A program made the position numbers and the translations under genes. A stretch of DNA of 64,000 nt, taken from contig JAKOUW010000019.1 in the NCBI GenBank assembly GCA_029782365.1, forward strand, positions 1 through 64,000, written 5' to 3'. Source of the DNA: Chloroflexota bacterium (GTDB taxonomy: Bacteria > Chloroflexota > Anaerolineae > Anaerolineales > UBA4823). Shown piece after piece: positions 54,652-63,996 of the stretch. Position 1 is the first letter of the stretch; each line of letters opens with the position of its first letter. The notes under the pieces are model-generated. The model had not been told where the DNA came from. It did no database searches and saw only the letters and a program-made list of their open reading frames with translations.

Positions 54652-56667
54652 TTAGTCGAACATGGAGAGGGCTTTTTCGGCAATCGCTTGCGGAGTAAGC
54701 CCAAAATTTTTGTAAATGGTCTGGTAGGGGGCCGATGCACCATAATGATCAATGCCAATCACAGCACCCTGGTCGCCCACCCAACGCTCCCATCCAAGAG
54801 AGATGCCTGCTTCCACGGCCAGGCGCCTCTTGATCGTCGGAGGTAGAACCGACTGCCGGTAAACTAAGGGTTGGGCAGCAAACAATTCCCAACTCGGGAA
54901 AGATACCAGACGAACGCTCCGGCCTTCGGCAGAAAGTATCCCAGCAGCTTCCACGATCAAACTGACTTCAGAACCGGAGGCCATCAGGATGATGTCTGGC
55001 TCACTTTCTCCTATATCAGCCAGGATATAAGCGCCTTTTTGAGTTCCAACGGCAGGAGCATAAACCTGCCTGTCAAACACTGGCAAACTTTGGCGGGTGA
55101 ACAGCAGTGCAGTTGGCCCATTGCGCCTGGAGATAGCCACTTTCCACGCCTCTGTTGTCTCATTCGCATCCGCTGGACGGAGAACGACCAGATTGGGAAT
55201 CGCTCTCAAACTGGTAAGTTGTTCCACTGGCTCATGGGTTGGGCCATCCTCTCCCACGCCAATACTGTCATGCGTAAACACCCAGATCGAAGGATAATGA
55301 GACAAAGCCGAGAGCCGTATAGCAGGGCGCATATAATCAGAAAAAACCAGGAATGTTGCCCCATAAGGAATTAAACCGCCATGGACGGCCATCCCATTGA
55401 CTGCTGCGCCCATCCCATGTTCCCGCACACCGAAATGCAGGTTGCGACCCTGGTACATAGGAGGCTGAAAATCCAGGCTGTTATTGATCCAAGTGATCGT
55501 TGAGGGCGCCAGATCGGCCGACCCGCCAACTATTTCCGGTAAATGAGCCGCCAGAGCATTCAATACCTTGCCGGAAGCTGCCCGGGTTGCCATGCCCTTG
55601 GGGTCAGCGGGGAATGAGGGCAAATCCGTATCCCATCCATCGATCAAATCTCCGCTGATGCGCCGTTCAAACTCAACGCATTCATCCGGGTAGGATGCTC
55701 GATATGCATCCACCCTGCGTTTCCATTCCAATTCTAGTGTTGAGCCGCGTTCCACCAACTGGCGGAAATAAGCCAAAACATCCTCCGGAATGAAAAAGCG
55801 CGGTTCAACAGGCCATCCCAATTTAAGCTTGGCGCCATTCAATTCATCATCTCCAGGTGGTTCGCCATGCGCTTTGGCTGTGCCCTGGCGTGTCGGTAAA
55901 CCGAACCCGATTTGAGTGCGGCAGGCGATGATCGAAGGGCGCGGATCGAGCTTCGCCTGTTGAATCGCCAGGTCTATCGCCTCTACATCATTGCCATCGG
56001 CAACCCGTTGAATATGCCAACCATACGCTTCGAAGCGCGCCATGCGATCTTCTGTAAAGGCGACTTCTGTGCTGCCCTCGATAGAGATATGGTTATCATC
56101 ATATAAATAAATCATTTTCCCCAGGCGCAGATGCCCTGCCAATGACGCCGCTTCGCCGGTGATACCTTCCATTAAATCACCATCGGTCACAATGGCATAT
56201 ACATAATGATCGACCACGGAATGCCCTGGTTGGTTAAACAATTCCGCCAAATGCGCTTCAGCAATCGCCATCCCAACGCCAGAAGCAAAACCTTGTCCGA
56301 GCGGTCCGGTGGTAAGCTCAACGCCTGGGGTCAGGCCGTGTTCCGGGTGTCCTGGAGTCTGGCTGCCCCACTGGCGGAAATTTTTCAATTGATCGAGGGG
56401 CAAATCAAACCCTGTCAGGTGCAATAAAGAATAGAGGAGCATGGAGCCATGGCCCCCAGAAAGAATGAAACGGTCGCGGTCGAACCACTTGGGATTGAGT
56501 GGATTAAAACGCAGGTGACGCGTCCAAATAGTGAAAGCGATTGCTGCAGCCCCCATCGGCAGGCCTGGATGCCCGCTCTTTGCTTGTTGTACTGCATCGG
56601 CAGATAAAAATCGAATGGTATTGATGGCGCGTTCGGTCAATTCTTTATTCGTAGTGATCATCATCAT
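54652..56667 (-). CDS. tkt: Transketolase
   Basis: 671 residues. The N-terminal [14 protein letters not shown], thiamine-diphosphate/Mg site [17 protein letters not shown] [14 protein letters not shown], ThDP contact [15 protein letters not shown] and the C-terminal region are intact. It transfers two-carbon units in the non-oxidative pentose phosphate pathway. Three consecutive ATGs (56667, 56664, 56661) follow AAGGA; the last has the best spacing, so the exact start is uncertain by two residues. First gene of the operon. Confidence 0.95.
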   Translation of the reverse strand: MMMITTNKELTERAINTIRFLSADAVQQAKSGHPGLPMGAAAIAFTIWTRHLRFNPLNPKWFDRDRFILSGGHGSMLLYSLLHLTGFDLPLDQLKNFRQWGSQTPGHPEHGLTPGVELTTGPLGQGFASGVGMAIAEAHLAELFNQPGHSVVDHYVYAIVTDGDLMEGITGEAASLAGHLRLGKMIYLYDDNHISIEGSTEVAFTEDRMARFEAYGWHIQRVADGNDVEAIDLAIQQAKLDPRPSIIACRTQIGFGLPTRQGTAKAHGEPPGDDELNGAKLKLGWPVEPRFFIPEDVLAYFRQLVERGSTLELEWKRRVDAYRASYPDECVEFERRISGDLIDGWDTDLPSFPADPKGMATRAASGKVLNALAAHLPEIVGGSADLAPSTITWINNSLDFQPPMYQGRNLHFGVREHGMGAAVNGMAVHGGLIPYGATFLVFSDYMRPAIRLSALSHYPSIWVFTHDSIGVGEDGPTHEPVEQLTSLRAIPNLVVLRPADANETTEAWKVAISRRNGPTALLFTRQSLPVFDRQVYAPAVGTQKGAYILADIGESEPDIILMASGSEVSLIVEAAGILSAEGRSVRLVSFPSWELFAAQPLVYRQSVLPPTIKRRLAVEAGISLGWERWVGDQGAVIGIDHYGASAPYQTIYKNFGLTPQAIAEKALSMFD

Positions 56668-56696
56668 TTCCTTATCGCGTAATAGCAACGAAATGG

Positions 56697-56725
56697 AGTA
56701 TAGCACGCACTTAAACAGCGGGCAA
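56697..56725 (-). promoter_or_regulatory. Promoter of the tkt-rpiB-tal operon
   Basis: Minus strand: TTGCCC (56725-56720) and TATACT (56702-56697) with a 17-nt spacer, about 30 nt before the transketolase start. Confidence 0.75.
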
Positions 56726-56886
56726 GGAGGATCAATTCAGATGAATCCATCTCTTAATTCCGACTGCACTTGAAAAGACATATAATCCCGAATTTTTCGG
56801 CAAAGCGGTAGCTTAATCAAGTCGAAATATTACATTTGACCCAAAAAGACGTGAGAATGATCACATGCTTTAAAGGCATATAAGCG

Positions 56887-56914
56887 TTGCATTAAATTTA
56901 TATTAGTGTAGAAT
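56887..56914 (+). promoter_or_regulatory. Promoter of the GNAT gene
   Basis: TTGCAT (56887-56892) and TAGAAT (56909-56914), 16-nt spacer, 24 nt before ATG 56939. Confidence 0.6.
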
Positions 56915-56938
56915 CGAGAAAGAACCAAAGGAGTGATT

Positions 56939-57505
56939 ATGTTTGCAAAAGAAGAAATGCTCTACCGGCAAATATTCACCCTGAAAGACGGCGTTCGGGT
57001 TTTGGTCCGCCCGCTGACAATCGAAGATCGCCAAAGCTTAATGGACTTTTTTTTGGCGGTTGGGCCGGACGACAAGAGCTACATGCGCCATGATGTGAAC
57101 AACCCTGCGACAATCAATTCTTGGATCGATAATTTGGATTACAACAAGGTGATGCCGCTGGTGGCTGTTGTGAACAACCACTTCGTCGGCTGCGCTACAT
57201 TGCATTTCAAAGAAGGTCCATATCGCCATCGGGCTGAAGTGCGCATTTACCTTGGCAAGGAATTCCGTCAGCGGGGTGTCGGCAGCCGCATGCTGCAAGG
57301 TATGATCGAAATCGCCCGCCGCCGAGGTCTTTCATTTATAGAAGTTGAAATCGTCAGCGATCGTGCAAATCTTATTAAATCATTCCACAATCTTGGATTC
57401 GAAACAGCCAGTGTGATTGAAGATTATTGGCAAATGCCTGACGGCGACGTACGCGATGTGAATTATATGGTTTTAAAGTTGCGAGCCAATTTGAATGAAT
57501 TTTGA
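56939..57505 (+). CDS. GNAT acetyltransferase
   Basis: 188 residues. The GNAT acetyl-CoA site is YLGKEFRQRGVGSRMLQGMIEIARRRG (motif A, about residues 102-128), followed by IVSDRANLIKSFHNLGFE (motif B). The N-terminal LKDGVRVLVRPLTIEDRQSLMDFF resembles the acetyltransferase domain fused to acyl-CoA synthetases (Pat-type), but here it stands alone. A role in protein lysine acetylation is possible, for example of the acyl-CoA or CODH/ACS enzymes, but unproven. GGAG 5 nt before ATG 56939. Confidence 0.85.
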   Translation: MFAKEEMLYRQIFTLKDGVRVLVRPLTIEDRQSLMDFFLAVGPDDKSYMRHDVNNPATINSWIDNLDYNKVMPLVAVVNNHFVGCATLHFKEGPYRHRAEVRIYLGKEFRQRGVGSRMLQGMIEIARRRGLSFIEVEIVSDRANLIKSFHNLGFETASVIEDYWQMPDGDVRDVNYMVLKLRANLNEF

Positions 57506-57541
57506 CCTTATTCACCATCAGAAAATAAAAATAATTCTTAT

Positions 57542-57575
57542 CGATGTTGGGTGGCCGCCGGGCCTCCAAACATCG
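57542..57575 (+). other. Upstream hairpin of the CODH/ACS leader
   Basis: A 7-bp outer stem (CGATGTT/AACATCG) with further inner pairing GG-GGCC/GGCC-CC, located 37 nt past the GNAT stop and 5 nt before the following terminator hairpin. It may be a part of the terminator or of a structured leader. Confidence 0.5.
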
Positions 57576-57580
57576 AAAAG

Positions 57581-57639
57581 TCCCACAAAGACTGTGCCAG
57601 GATGGAAGACGGTACAACAAGCTTTGTGGGATTTTTTTA
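57581..57639 (+). terminator. Terminator-like hairpin before the CODH/ACS operon
   Basis: A 10-bp perfect stem (57581-57590 with 57622-57631) is followed at once by TTTTTTT. The 31-nt loop is unusually long. It ends the GNAT transcript or acts as an attenuator for the downstream operon. Confidence 0.75.
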
Positions 57640-57686
57640 TGCAAAGATTGTGCCTTTTGTCACTAGTAATTTTTCAAAAGGCCTTA

Positions 57687-57692
57687 TATACT
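57687..57692 (+). promoter_or_regulatory. Possible -10 box of the CODH/ACS operon
   Basis: TATACT 27 nt before ATG 57720; no good -35. An AGGAGG box lies at 57709-57714. Confidence 0.4.
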
Positions 57693-57719
57693 CATATTGG
57701 TTCTTTTTAGGAGGTCCCT

Positions 57720-58112
57720 ATGCAAATAAAAACGTTCGATTTACCCACGCTGTACGGCGACCACCATGTCCTGGAAATCCGGAAAATTTTATTTGGCATT
57801 CCGGGCGTCAAGGATGTGTATGCCAGCAGCGCCTTTCGGATCGTTGAAGTGACTTATGATGAAACTCAAACCAACGATCTTGAAATTCAGGTTAAGCTGG
57901 ATGCTGCTGGTTACCTTGGGGAGTGGACGATGCCAATCGAGATCGCCGCTACTTCGGCGGCTGGTGGAGATAGCAAGCGCGCTTTCTTCCGCCACACAGA
58001 GGCCTACGAGACCACCCGCAATGTCGTCAGTTTTTCCCAGGTAGTGAAAGATACATCTCGCCCGCTTTGGCCCTGCCCTGGCCTTGGCGCGGTTAAGAAA
58101 GTGGAGGATTAA
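57720..58112 (+). CDS. HMA-fold protein heading the CODH/ACS operon
   Basis: 130 residues. Residues about 1-70 resemble the ferredoxin-like heavy-metal-associated fold (LEIRKILFGIPGVKDVYASSAFRIVEVTYDE...LEIQVKLDAAGY), but the CxxC metal loop is replaced by LPTLYGDHHV, with two His. The tail contains a single Cys (PLWPCPGLG). It precedes acsA by 3 nt, and the acsA ribosome-binding site lies inside its end. CODH and ACS both need nickel, so a metal-delivery or assembly role is attractive but only inferred. I know no named equivalent. Confidence 0.75.
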   Translation: MQIKTFDLPTLYGDHHVLEIRKILFGIPGVKDVYASSAFRIVEVTYDETQTNDLEIQVKLDAAGYLGEWTMPIEIAATSAAGGDSKRAFFRHTEAYETTRNVVSFSQVVKDTSRPLWPCPGLGAVKKVED

Positions 58113-58115
58113 CAA

Positions 58116-60131
58116 ATGGCAAAAGGAAAACGTTCTTACGAGGAGCAATCCTCCGATCCTGCAGCTCAGGAAATGCTCATTCGAGCTGATGAGCTGGGCA
58201 TCGGGACTGCATTCAGTCGGGCCGATGAAATGGTCCCCTGCAATATTGGGGGGGCCGGTATGTGCTGCAAACAATGCGGTATGGGTCCTTGCCGGCTCAC
58301 CAAGGATGGCCAGGTGGGTGTGTGTGGCGCCACCATTGACACCATCCAGGCGCGCAATTTGCTGCGCGCCATCGCCGCTGGCTCAGCTTCTCACTCTGAC
58401 CACGGGCGGGATATGGCTTTTACCCTGAAGGCCGTTGCCGAAGGAACTGCTGAAGGTTACGCCATCCGAGATGTTGCCAAACTGCGTAATGTGGCCACAT
58501 ATTACAACATCCCAATCGAAAAACGTTCCCCACTGGAGATCGCCAACGACCTGGCCGACCTTTATATTGCCCAATTCGGACAGCAGCGTGGTGAGGTTGT
58601 TCCTATTCGCCGTGCGCCTGCCAAACGGCAGCAACTATGGCGCGAACAAGGTGTCGTGCCGCGCGGCGTCGATCGCGAAGTGGTCGAGGCATTGCACCGC
58701 ACCCATATCGGCGATGACCAGGATGCCAAGCACATTTTGAACCATGCGATCCGCACCGGCCTGGCCGATGGTTGGGGCGGCAGTATGATCGCTACGGATA
58801 TCGCCGACATTTTATTCGGTACACCTGCACCCATTCTGGGCCAGGCGAACCTGGGTGTGTTGAAAGATGACATGGTCAATGTAATCGTCCATGGGCACGA
58901 ACCAACCCTCAGCCAGATGATAGTGGCGGCTACGCAAGATCCCGAAATTATCGAGTATGCTCGCCAGGCCGGCGCAAAAGGCGTCAACCTTTCAGGTATT
59001 TGCTGCACAGCCAACGAAATCCTGATGCGCCAGGGAATCCCTGCCGCTGGTAACTTCTTGCACCAGGAATTGGCAATCCTGACCGGCGCTGTCGAAGCCA
59101 TGGTCGTTGATGTGCAGTGCATTATGCAAGCACTGGTTAACCTGGCGACGAATTTCCATACAAAGGTGATCACCACTTCACCGAAAGTGCGCATTACCGG
59201 CGCCACGCATATTGAATTTGACGAGCACAAAGCGCTAAGCGTTGCCAAGCAAATTCTGAAAACTGCGATCGATAACTTCAAAAACCGTGGCTCCACGCAT
59301 ATTCCAAACTTCCGCACAGACCTTGTGCCAGGCTTTTCCCATGAGTACATCAATTATATGCTTGGTGGGACTTACCGGGCTTCCTTCCGCCCCTTGAATG
59401 ATGCCATTATCAGCGGTCGTATTCGCGGCGTAGCGGCTATCGTCGGGTGCAATAATCCGCGCTCGAAACAGGATTACCTCCATAACCTGGTCACCCAGGA
59501 GCTGCTCAAACAGGATGTTTTGGTAGTCGAAACTGGCTGCGGCGCGATTGCCGCCGCCAAATTGGGTTTGCTGCTAGGTGAAGCCGGCCTTGAAAAAGTT
59601 GGGCCCGGTTTGCGTGAAATCTGTGAAACTGTCGGCATCCCACCTGTTTTACACATGGGCTCTTGCGTGGATAATACCCGCATCCTCACTGTTTTAACCC
59701 AGATGGTAGAAGAAGGCGGCCTCGGAGATGATATCGATCAGATCCCTGCGGTCGGCCTGGCCCCTGAATGGATGAGCGAGAAGGCATTAGCAATCGCCAC
59801 CTACTGCGTGGCTTCTGGCGCGTATGTCATTTTTGGCGGAGCATCTCCGATCAGTGGTATGCCCGATCGTGTTTCAGACAGTGACGAAGTGCTGCACTAC
59901 ATCAGCGAGGGCTGGGAGAAGATCTACGGCGGCAAATTAGAGTTCGTTGCTGATCCGAAGGAAATGATCCAGCGCACGCTTGACCATATTGATAAGAAAC
60001 GCGCCGCCCTGGGCCTTACGCCGTATGACCCCGCTCGCTTTGGCCGCAGTGGTGATGCATTGATGGAAGAACTGGAAGCGCTGCCTTTCGCAGACCGCAA
60101 AGCCGCCCTGTACGGCATGGCCAACAACTAA
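58116..60131 (+). CDS. acsA: CO dehydrogenase catalytic subunit
   Basis: 671 residues, normal for nickel CODH (AcsA/CooS). The D-cluster cysteines are C42 and C50 and the B-cluster cysteines C51, C54, C59 and C70; HGHEPTLS and GICCTANEILMRQG, GCNNPRS, ETGCGAIAAAKLG and MGSCVDNTR carry the C-cluster ligands. It reduces CO2 to CO for acetyl-CoA synthesis (or runs in reverse), in complex with AcsB encoded 15 nt downstream. GGAGG lies 8 nt before the ATG. Confidence 0.96.
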   Translation: MAKGKRSYEEQSSDPAAQEMLIRADELGIGTAFSRADEMVPCNIGGAGMCCKQCGMGPCRLTKDGQVGVCGATIDTIQARNLLRAIAAGSASHSDHGRDMAFTLKAVAEGTAEGYAIRDVAKLRNVATYYNIPIEKRSPLEIANDLADLYIAQFGQQRGEVVPIRRAPAKRQQLWREQGVVPRGVDREVVEALHRTHIGDDQDAKHILNHAIRTGLADGWGGSMIATDIADILFGTPAPILGQANLGVLKDDMVNVIVHGHEPTLSQMIVAATQDPEIIEYARQAGAKGVNLSGICCTANEILMRQGIPAAGNFLHQELAILTGAVEAMVVDVQCIMQALVNLATNFHTKVITTSPKVRITGATHIEFDEHKALSVAKQILKTAIDNFKNRGSTHIPNFRTDLVPGFSHEYINYMLGGTYRASFRPLNDAIISGRIRGVAAIVGCNNPRSKQDYLHNLVTQELLKQDVLVVETGCGAIAAAKLGLLLGEAGLEKVGPGLREICETVGIPPVLHMGSCVDNTRILTVLTQMVEEGGLGDDIDQIPAVGLAPEWMSEKALAIATYCVASGAYVIFGGASPISGMPDRVSDSDEVLHYISEGWEKIYGGKLEFVADPKEMIQRTLDHIDKKRAALGLTPYDPARFGRSGDALMEELEALPFADRKAALYGMANN

Positions 60132-60146
60132 GAGGAGCAGATTGAT

Positions 60147-62420
60147 ATGTCACGATATATTGCTACACGCGCAATTCGGGGTTCAAATGCCCTGGTGACG
60201 GAAGCCGAAGTGATGCTGAATAAGGCCATTTGTGATAAAGGGCCTGATGCTCCCGTCTCCTTCCCAAATACAGCTTATTATCTCCCATTGATATTGGCGA
60301 TGACCGGAATCGAGGTCCGCACAATCAGCCAGCTCAAACCGGTGTTGGAACACGCCCGCAAGCTGCTCCATCCAATTCCATCTGCAATGCACTGGACGCC
60401 ATACCTGGGTGAGACCCTGGACAGCGGCATGGCGACTTTGTTGGCGGCTGAAACAATCGAAGCCATTCGCTTTGTATATGGTCTTCAGCCTGAACCTCGA
60501 CCCGGCATCGAGCTATCGGGAGGTACAACGTATACAACGGATGCCAACGGCATCAAAGATCATCTGAACGGGCCCATAGACGATATCCAACTGCGTTCAT
60601 GGGGTATCCAACTGGTTGATGGGCGTATGCCTGGTTTTGCCGCCATCGTCGGCGCAGCCAAATCAAATGAGGTTGCTGTCAAAATCGTCCGCGAACTGCA
60701 AAAACGCAACATCCTGACCTTCCTTTCCGGCAATGTCAATGGCCGCAGCATCATCGATCAGCTCGTCGAAGAAGGCGTTCAACTTGGATATGATACCTAC
60801 ACCGTTCCCTTTGGCACAGATACACTCAGCGCAATTTATGCGCTAGGTTTTGCCTCCCGCTCGGCCTTAACCTTTGGTGGCATCAAAGCAGGACAGGCGC
60901 GCGATATCTTGATGTACAACAAACAGCGCGTTTTTGCCTTTGTTCTCGCCCTGGGCGAAGTCGATGATCTAAAATACGCAGCCGCCGCAGGTGCCATCAA
61001 CTTTGGTTTCCCTGTTATCGCTGATACTGTCATCCCCGAAATTTTGCCGACCGGGGTGACAACCTATGAGCACGTTGTCAGCATGCCTTTCAATAAAATT
61101 GATGGCAAAGATGATCTAGAACGCGCTGAGCGCCTCGTACAAAAATGCATTGAGGTGCGCGGTGTCAAGATCAAAATGGCTGAAGTGCCTGTGCCCGTTC
61201 CGTATGGCTCCGCCTTTGAAGGCGAGGTTGTCCGCAAGCCGGATATGCGCGTTGAATTTGGCGGCAAACATTCACGCTGCTTCGAATACCTGCACATGGC
61301 TCCGCTGGATTCCATCGTCGATGGCAAAGTGGAAGTGATTGGCCCCGATTTCGATGCTATCCCTGCCCAAGGCCATATGGATGTCGGCGTGGTTGTCGAA
61401 GTTGCCGGCCGCCAGATGCAAGAAGATTTTGAACCGGTCTTGGAGCGACAGATCCATTACTTCGTCAACGGAGCTTCCGGTGTACAGCACATTGGTCAGC
61501 GCGATATTGCCTGGGTCCGTCTCTCAACTGCCGCCGTCGATAAAGGTTTCCGCCTGGAACACATCGGCAAGATTCTGCATGCACGGTTTCATGCTGACTT
61601 CGGCGCGATCGTGGATAAAGCCCAGGTCACAATCTATACCGATCCAGATAAGTTCAATGAATGGCTGACCAGGGCTCGCCAGGCATACGATTTCCGCAAC
61701 CGCCGCCTGGCTGACTTGACAGATAACAGAGTCGAAGAATTTTACTCGTGCACGCTGTGTCAATCCTTCGCTCCGAACCATGTGTGCGTTGTCAGCCCTG
61801 AACGCCTCGGTTTGTGCGGCGCGTATAACTGGCTGGATTGCAAAGCTTCCTACAGCATCAATCCTACTGGCCCGAACCAGCCGATCAAGTTAGGAAAGAT
61901 GATAGACAATCGTAAAGGTTATTGGAGCGGAACGAATGAGTACGCAGCAATCGGTTCTCATGGCCAAGTCCAGGAAGTCTCCATGTATTCGATTATGGAA
62001 AACCCCATGACAGCCTGTGGCTGTTTCGAATGCATCGTCATGCTGATCCCCGAGGCCAACGGAGTGATGGTTGTGAGCCGTGAGGATCCTTCAATGACGC
62101 CAGCCGGTATGACTTTCAGCACACTGGCAGGCATTGCTGGTGGAGGTTTACAGACCCCCGGAGTGATGGGTGTTGGTAAGTACTACCTGATCAGTCCCAA
62201 GTTCATTTACGCGGATGGCGGATTCAAACGCGTTGTTTGGATGAGCTCCTTCCTGAAAGATTCGATGGCGGATGAATTGAAGGCGGTTGCAATCCGCGAA
62301 GGTGACCCGGATTTGATCGAAAAGATCGCTGATGAACGCTCAGTTTCCACGGTGGATGAACTGCTCGCCTGGCTCGAAGAGCACAATCATCCGGCGCTGG
62401 TTGCCGATCCGATGTTCTAG
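60147..62420 (+). CDS. acsB: Acetyl-CoA synthase
   Basis: 757 residues, the long bacterial form that retains the N-terminal CODH-binding domain (archaeal CdhC lacks it). The A-cluster ligands are complete: C535, C538, C547 and C557 (the 4Fe-4S cubane and bridging positions) and the CGC motif C624-G625-C626 for the distal nickel, each offset by exactly 29 from the Moorella numbering. It joins CO, a methyl group from the corrinoid protein and CoA. GAGGAG precedes the ATG. Confidence 0.96.
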   Translation: MSRYIATRAIRGSNALVTEAEVMLNKAICDKGPDAPVSFPNTAYYLPLILAMTGIEVRTISQLKPVLEHARKLLHPIPSAMHWTPYLGETLDSGMATLLAAETIEAIRFVYGLQPEPRPGIELSGGTTYTTDANGIKDHLNGPIDDIQLRSWGIQLVDGRMPGFAAIVGAAKSNEVAVKIVRELQKRNILTFLSGNVNGRSIIDQLVEEGVQLGYDTYTVPFGTDTLSAIYALGFASRSALTFGGIKAGQARDILMYNKQRVFAFVLALGEVDDLKYAAAAGAINFGFPVIADTVIPEILPTGVTTYEHVVSMPFNKIDGKDDLERAERLVQKCIEVRGVKIKMAEVPVPVPYGSAFEGEVVRKPDMRVEFGGKHSRCFEYLHMAPLDSIVDGKVEVIGPDFDAIPAQGHMDVGVVVEVAGRQMQEDFEPVLERQIHYFVNGASGVQHIGQRDIAWVRLSTAAVDKGFRLEHIGKILHARFHADFGAIVDKAQVTIYTDPDKFNEWLTRARQAYDFRNRRLADLTDNRVEEFYSCTLCQSFAPNHVCVVSPERLGLCGAYNWLDCKASYSINPTGPNQPIKLGKMIDNRKGYWSGTNEYAAIGSHGQVQEVSMYSIMENPMTACGCFECIVMLIPEANGVMVVSREDPSMTPAGMTFSTLAGIAGGGLQTPGVMGVGKYYLISPKFIYADGGFKRVVWMSSFLKDSMADELKAVAIREGDPDLIEKIADERSVSTVDELLAWLEEHNHPALVADPMF

Positions 62421-62427
62421 CTATCAT

Positions 62428-62455
62428 GCCTGGCTGTGCTCAACCACAGCCAGGC
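62428..62455 (+). other. Perfect hairpin between acsB and the CBS gene
   Basis: An 11-bp perfect stem (62428-62438 with 62445-62455) with a 6-nt loop, 8 nt past the acsB stop. No T-run follows, so it is more likely an mRNA-stability or processing element, or a weak partial terminator. Confidence 0.7.
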
Positions 62456-62464
62456 GTAAAACCT

Positions 62465-62968
62465 ATGCGCCCCACCTCACCAAAATTAGTCCGAGATTTA
62501 ATGACAGTTGGTGTACCAACTTGTTCACCAGATACTAAAGTATCAGAAATTGCGCGCCTTTTCATTGAAAAGAATTTTGAAGAAGTGGTTGTGTTAGAAG
62601 AGGGCCATAATATCGGTGTAGTAAGCCGCAGTGAGCTGGTGAAAATCTATGCGCAAGAAAATGCTCAGGACTTAACCGCCGAGCAGGTGATGCGCCCAGG
62701 CATTATTTCAATCCCGCCCGACCTCCCCTTAGAAACTGCCGCTCAAATTATGGTTGACAAGGGCGTCAGAGCTCTTTACCTGACACATCATGCCGGTGGA
62801 GTTGAATACCCTGCGGCCATGATCAGTTATTCCCACCTGTGTCGTCACCTGGCTGCTCAAGACGACCAGGATTTGAAAGACCTGGGCATTGAGGCGGCGC
62901 GCCAATCGCCCTTAGAGACCTTTATTCAACGGCGCGATGCCGCACGTCAGAATGCCAGGAAACAGTAA
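62465..62968 (+). CDS. CBS-domain-pair protein in the CODH/ACS operon
   Basis: 167 residues. Two CBS repeats: VRDLMTVGVPTCSPDTKVSEIARLFIEKNFEEVVVLEEGHNIGVVSRSEL, and EQVMRPGIISIPPDLPLETAAQIMVDKGVRALYLTH. A charged tail of about 30 residues follows. CBS pairs bind adenine nucleotides or SAM, so it may sense energy or SAM status. ATG 62465 is preferred over 62426 because the latter is within the hairpin and has no ribosome-binding site; both sites are weak. It lies between acsB and acsD. Confidence 0.82.
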   Translation: MRPTSPKLVRDLMTVGVPTCSPDTKVSEIARLFIEKNFEEVVVLEEGHNIGVVSRSELVKIYAQENAQDLTAEQVMRPGIISIPPDLPLETAAQIMVDKGVRALYLTHHAGGVEYPAAMISYSHLCRHLAAQDDQDLKDLGIEAARQSPLETFIQRRDAARQNARKQ

Positions 62969-63027
62969 TATAACCCACTTAAGCATGAGGCGCTCTAAAT
63001 CTACGCCCAAAGTTACAGGAGAAATCT

Positions 63028-63996
63028 ATGCCCGTTGAAATTCCAAAAGATACCTGGCCTGGGGTAATTCGCAAAGTGACCCTGGGTGCAACTGCCGCCG
63101 ATGGTGGCACACGCAAGAACAGCATCACCGTGGGCGGCGAAAAAGCACTGCCCTTTTTGCCATTCGAAACCCCCACGCCCCATCGCCCTGTGATTGCTGT
63201 CGAAATCAAAGATATCACTCCAGATGATTGGTCGCCAATGCTGATGAAAGCCTGGGGCGATGCAGCCAATAATCCAGGAACCTGGGCAAAGGCCGCTGAA
63301 GCCGCCGGGGCCGACTTGATCGTTCTGGCATTAAGTGCAAACGGTGCAGATGGAAAACCGAATACCCCCGCCGCGGCTGTGGCCGCTGTGAAAACGGTTC
63401 TGTCATCCAGCGGCCTGCCATTAGCCGTTTTTGGCCCAGGCCAGGCTGAGCTTGACAATACGTTGTTGGTTGCAGTCGCTGAGGCTTCAAAAGGTGAGCG
63501 CCTTCTCTTGGGCATCTGTGAAGATAAAAATTACCGCACGATCGTCGCAACGGCGATGGCGAACGGTCACCTGGTCTCCGCACGCACCCCGATGGATGTT
63601 AATCTGGCTAAGCAGCTCAATATCTTAATTCACGATATGGGTTTCCCCCTCGATCGCGTCATTATGGATCCTACCACCGGCGCCTTAGGGTATGGCATTG
63701 AATATGGTTACTCGGCGATGGAACGGCTGCGCCTGGCTGGTCTTCAGGGCGACTCAATGACACAGCTTCCGATGCTCATTACACCCGGCTTTGAAGCCTG
63801 GAAGACAAAGGAATCCAAAGTAGGCGAGGATGTGCCAGCAAGTTGGGGTGATTGGGAACATCGGGCTATCAACTGGGAAATATTGACTGCAGCCACGCTG
63901 CTTCAATCTTGCGCGGATATCCTGGTGCTGCGGCATCCGGAATCAGTACGCCAGATCAGAGCAGCCGTGGACGAATTAATGAGCAATCCTGCTTGA
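63028..63996 (+). CDS. acsD: Corrinoid iron-sulfur protein small subunit
   Basis: 322 residues. The TIM-barrel sequence (PVIAVEIKDITPDDW, AGADLIVLALSANG, LLLGICEDKNYRTIVATAMANGH, GFPLDRVIMDPTTGALGYGIEYGYSAMERLRL) is the acetyl-CoA decarbonylase/synthase delta subunit (AcsD/CdhD). With the large subunit AcsC it carries the methyl group on cobalamin to AcsB. AGGAG precedes the ATG. It is complete and ends 4 nt before the window edge; acsC and the methyltransferase gene probably follow. Confidence 0.93.
   Translation: MPVEIPKDTWPGVIRKVTLGATAADGGTRKNSITVGGEKALPFLPFETPTPHRPVIAVEIKDITPDDWSPMLMKAWGDAANNPGTWAKAAEAAGADLIVLALSANGADGKPNTPAAAVAAVKTVLSSSGLPLAVFGPGQAELDNTLLVAVAEASKGERLLLGICEDKNYRTIVATAMANGHLVSARTPMDVNLAKQLNILIHDMGFPLDRVIMDPTTGALGYGIEYGYSAMERLRLAGLQGDSMTQLPMLITPGFEAWKTKESKVGEDVPASWGDWEHRAINWEILTAATLLQSCADILVLRHPESVRQIRAAVDELMSNPA

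Noticed and set aside
54642..54758. N-terminal extension of rpiB
   Set aside because: It lies within the 3' end of transketolase; ATG 54641 fits the family start.
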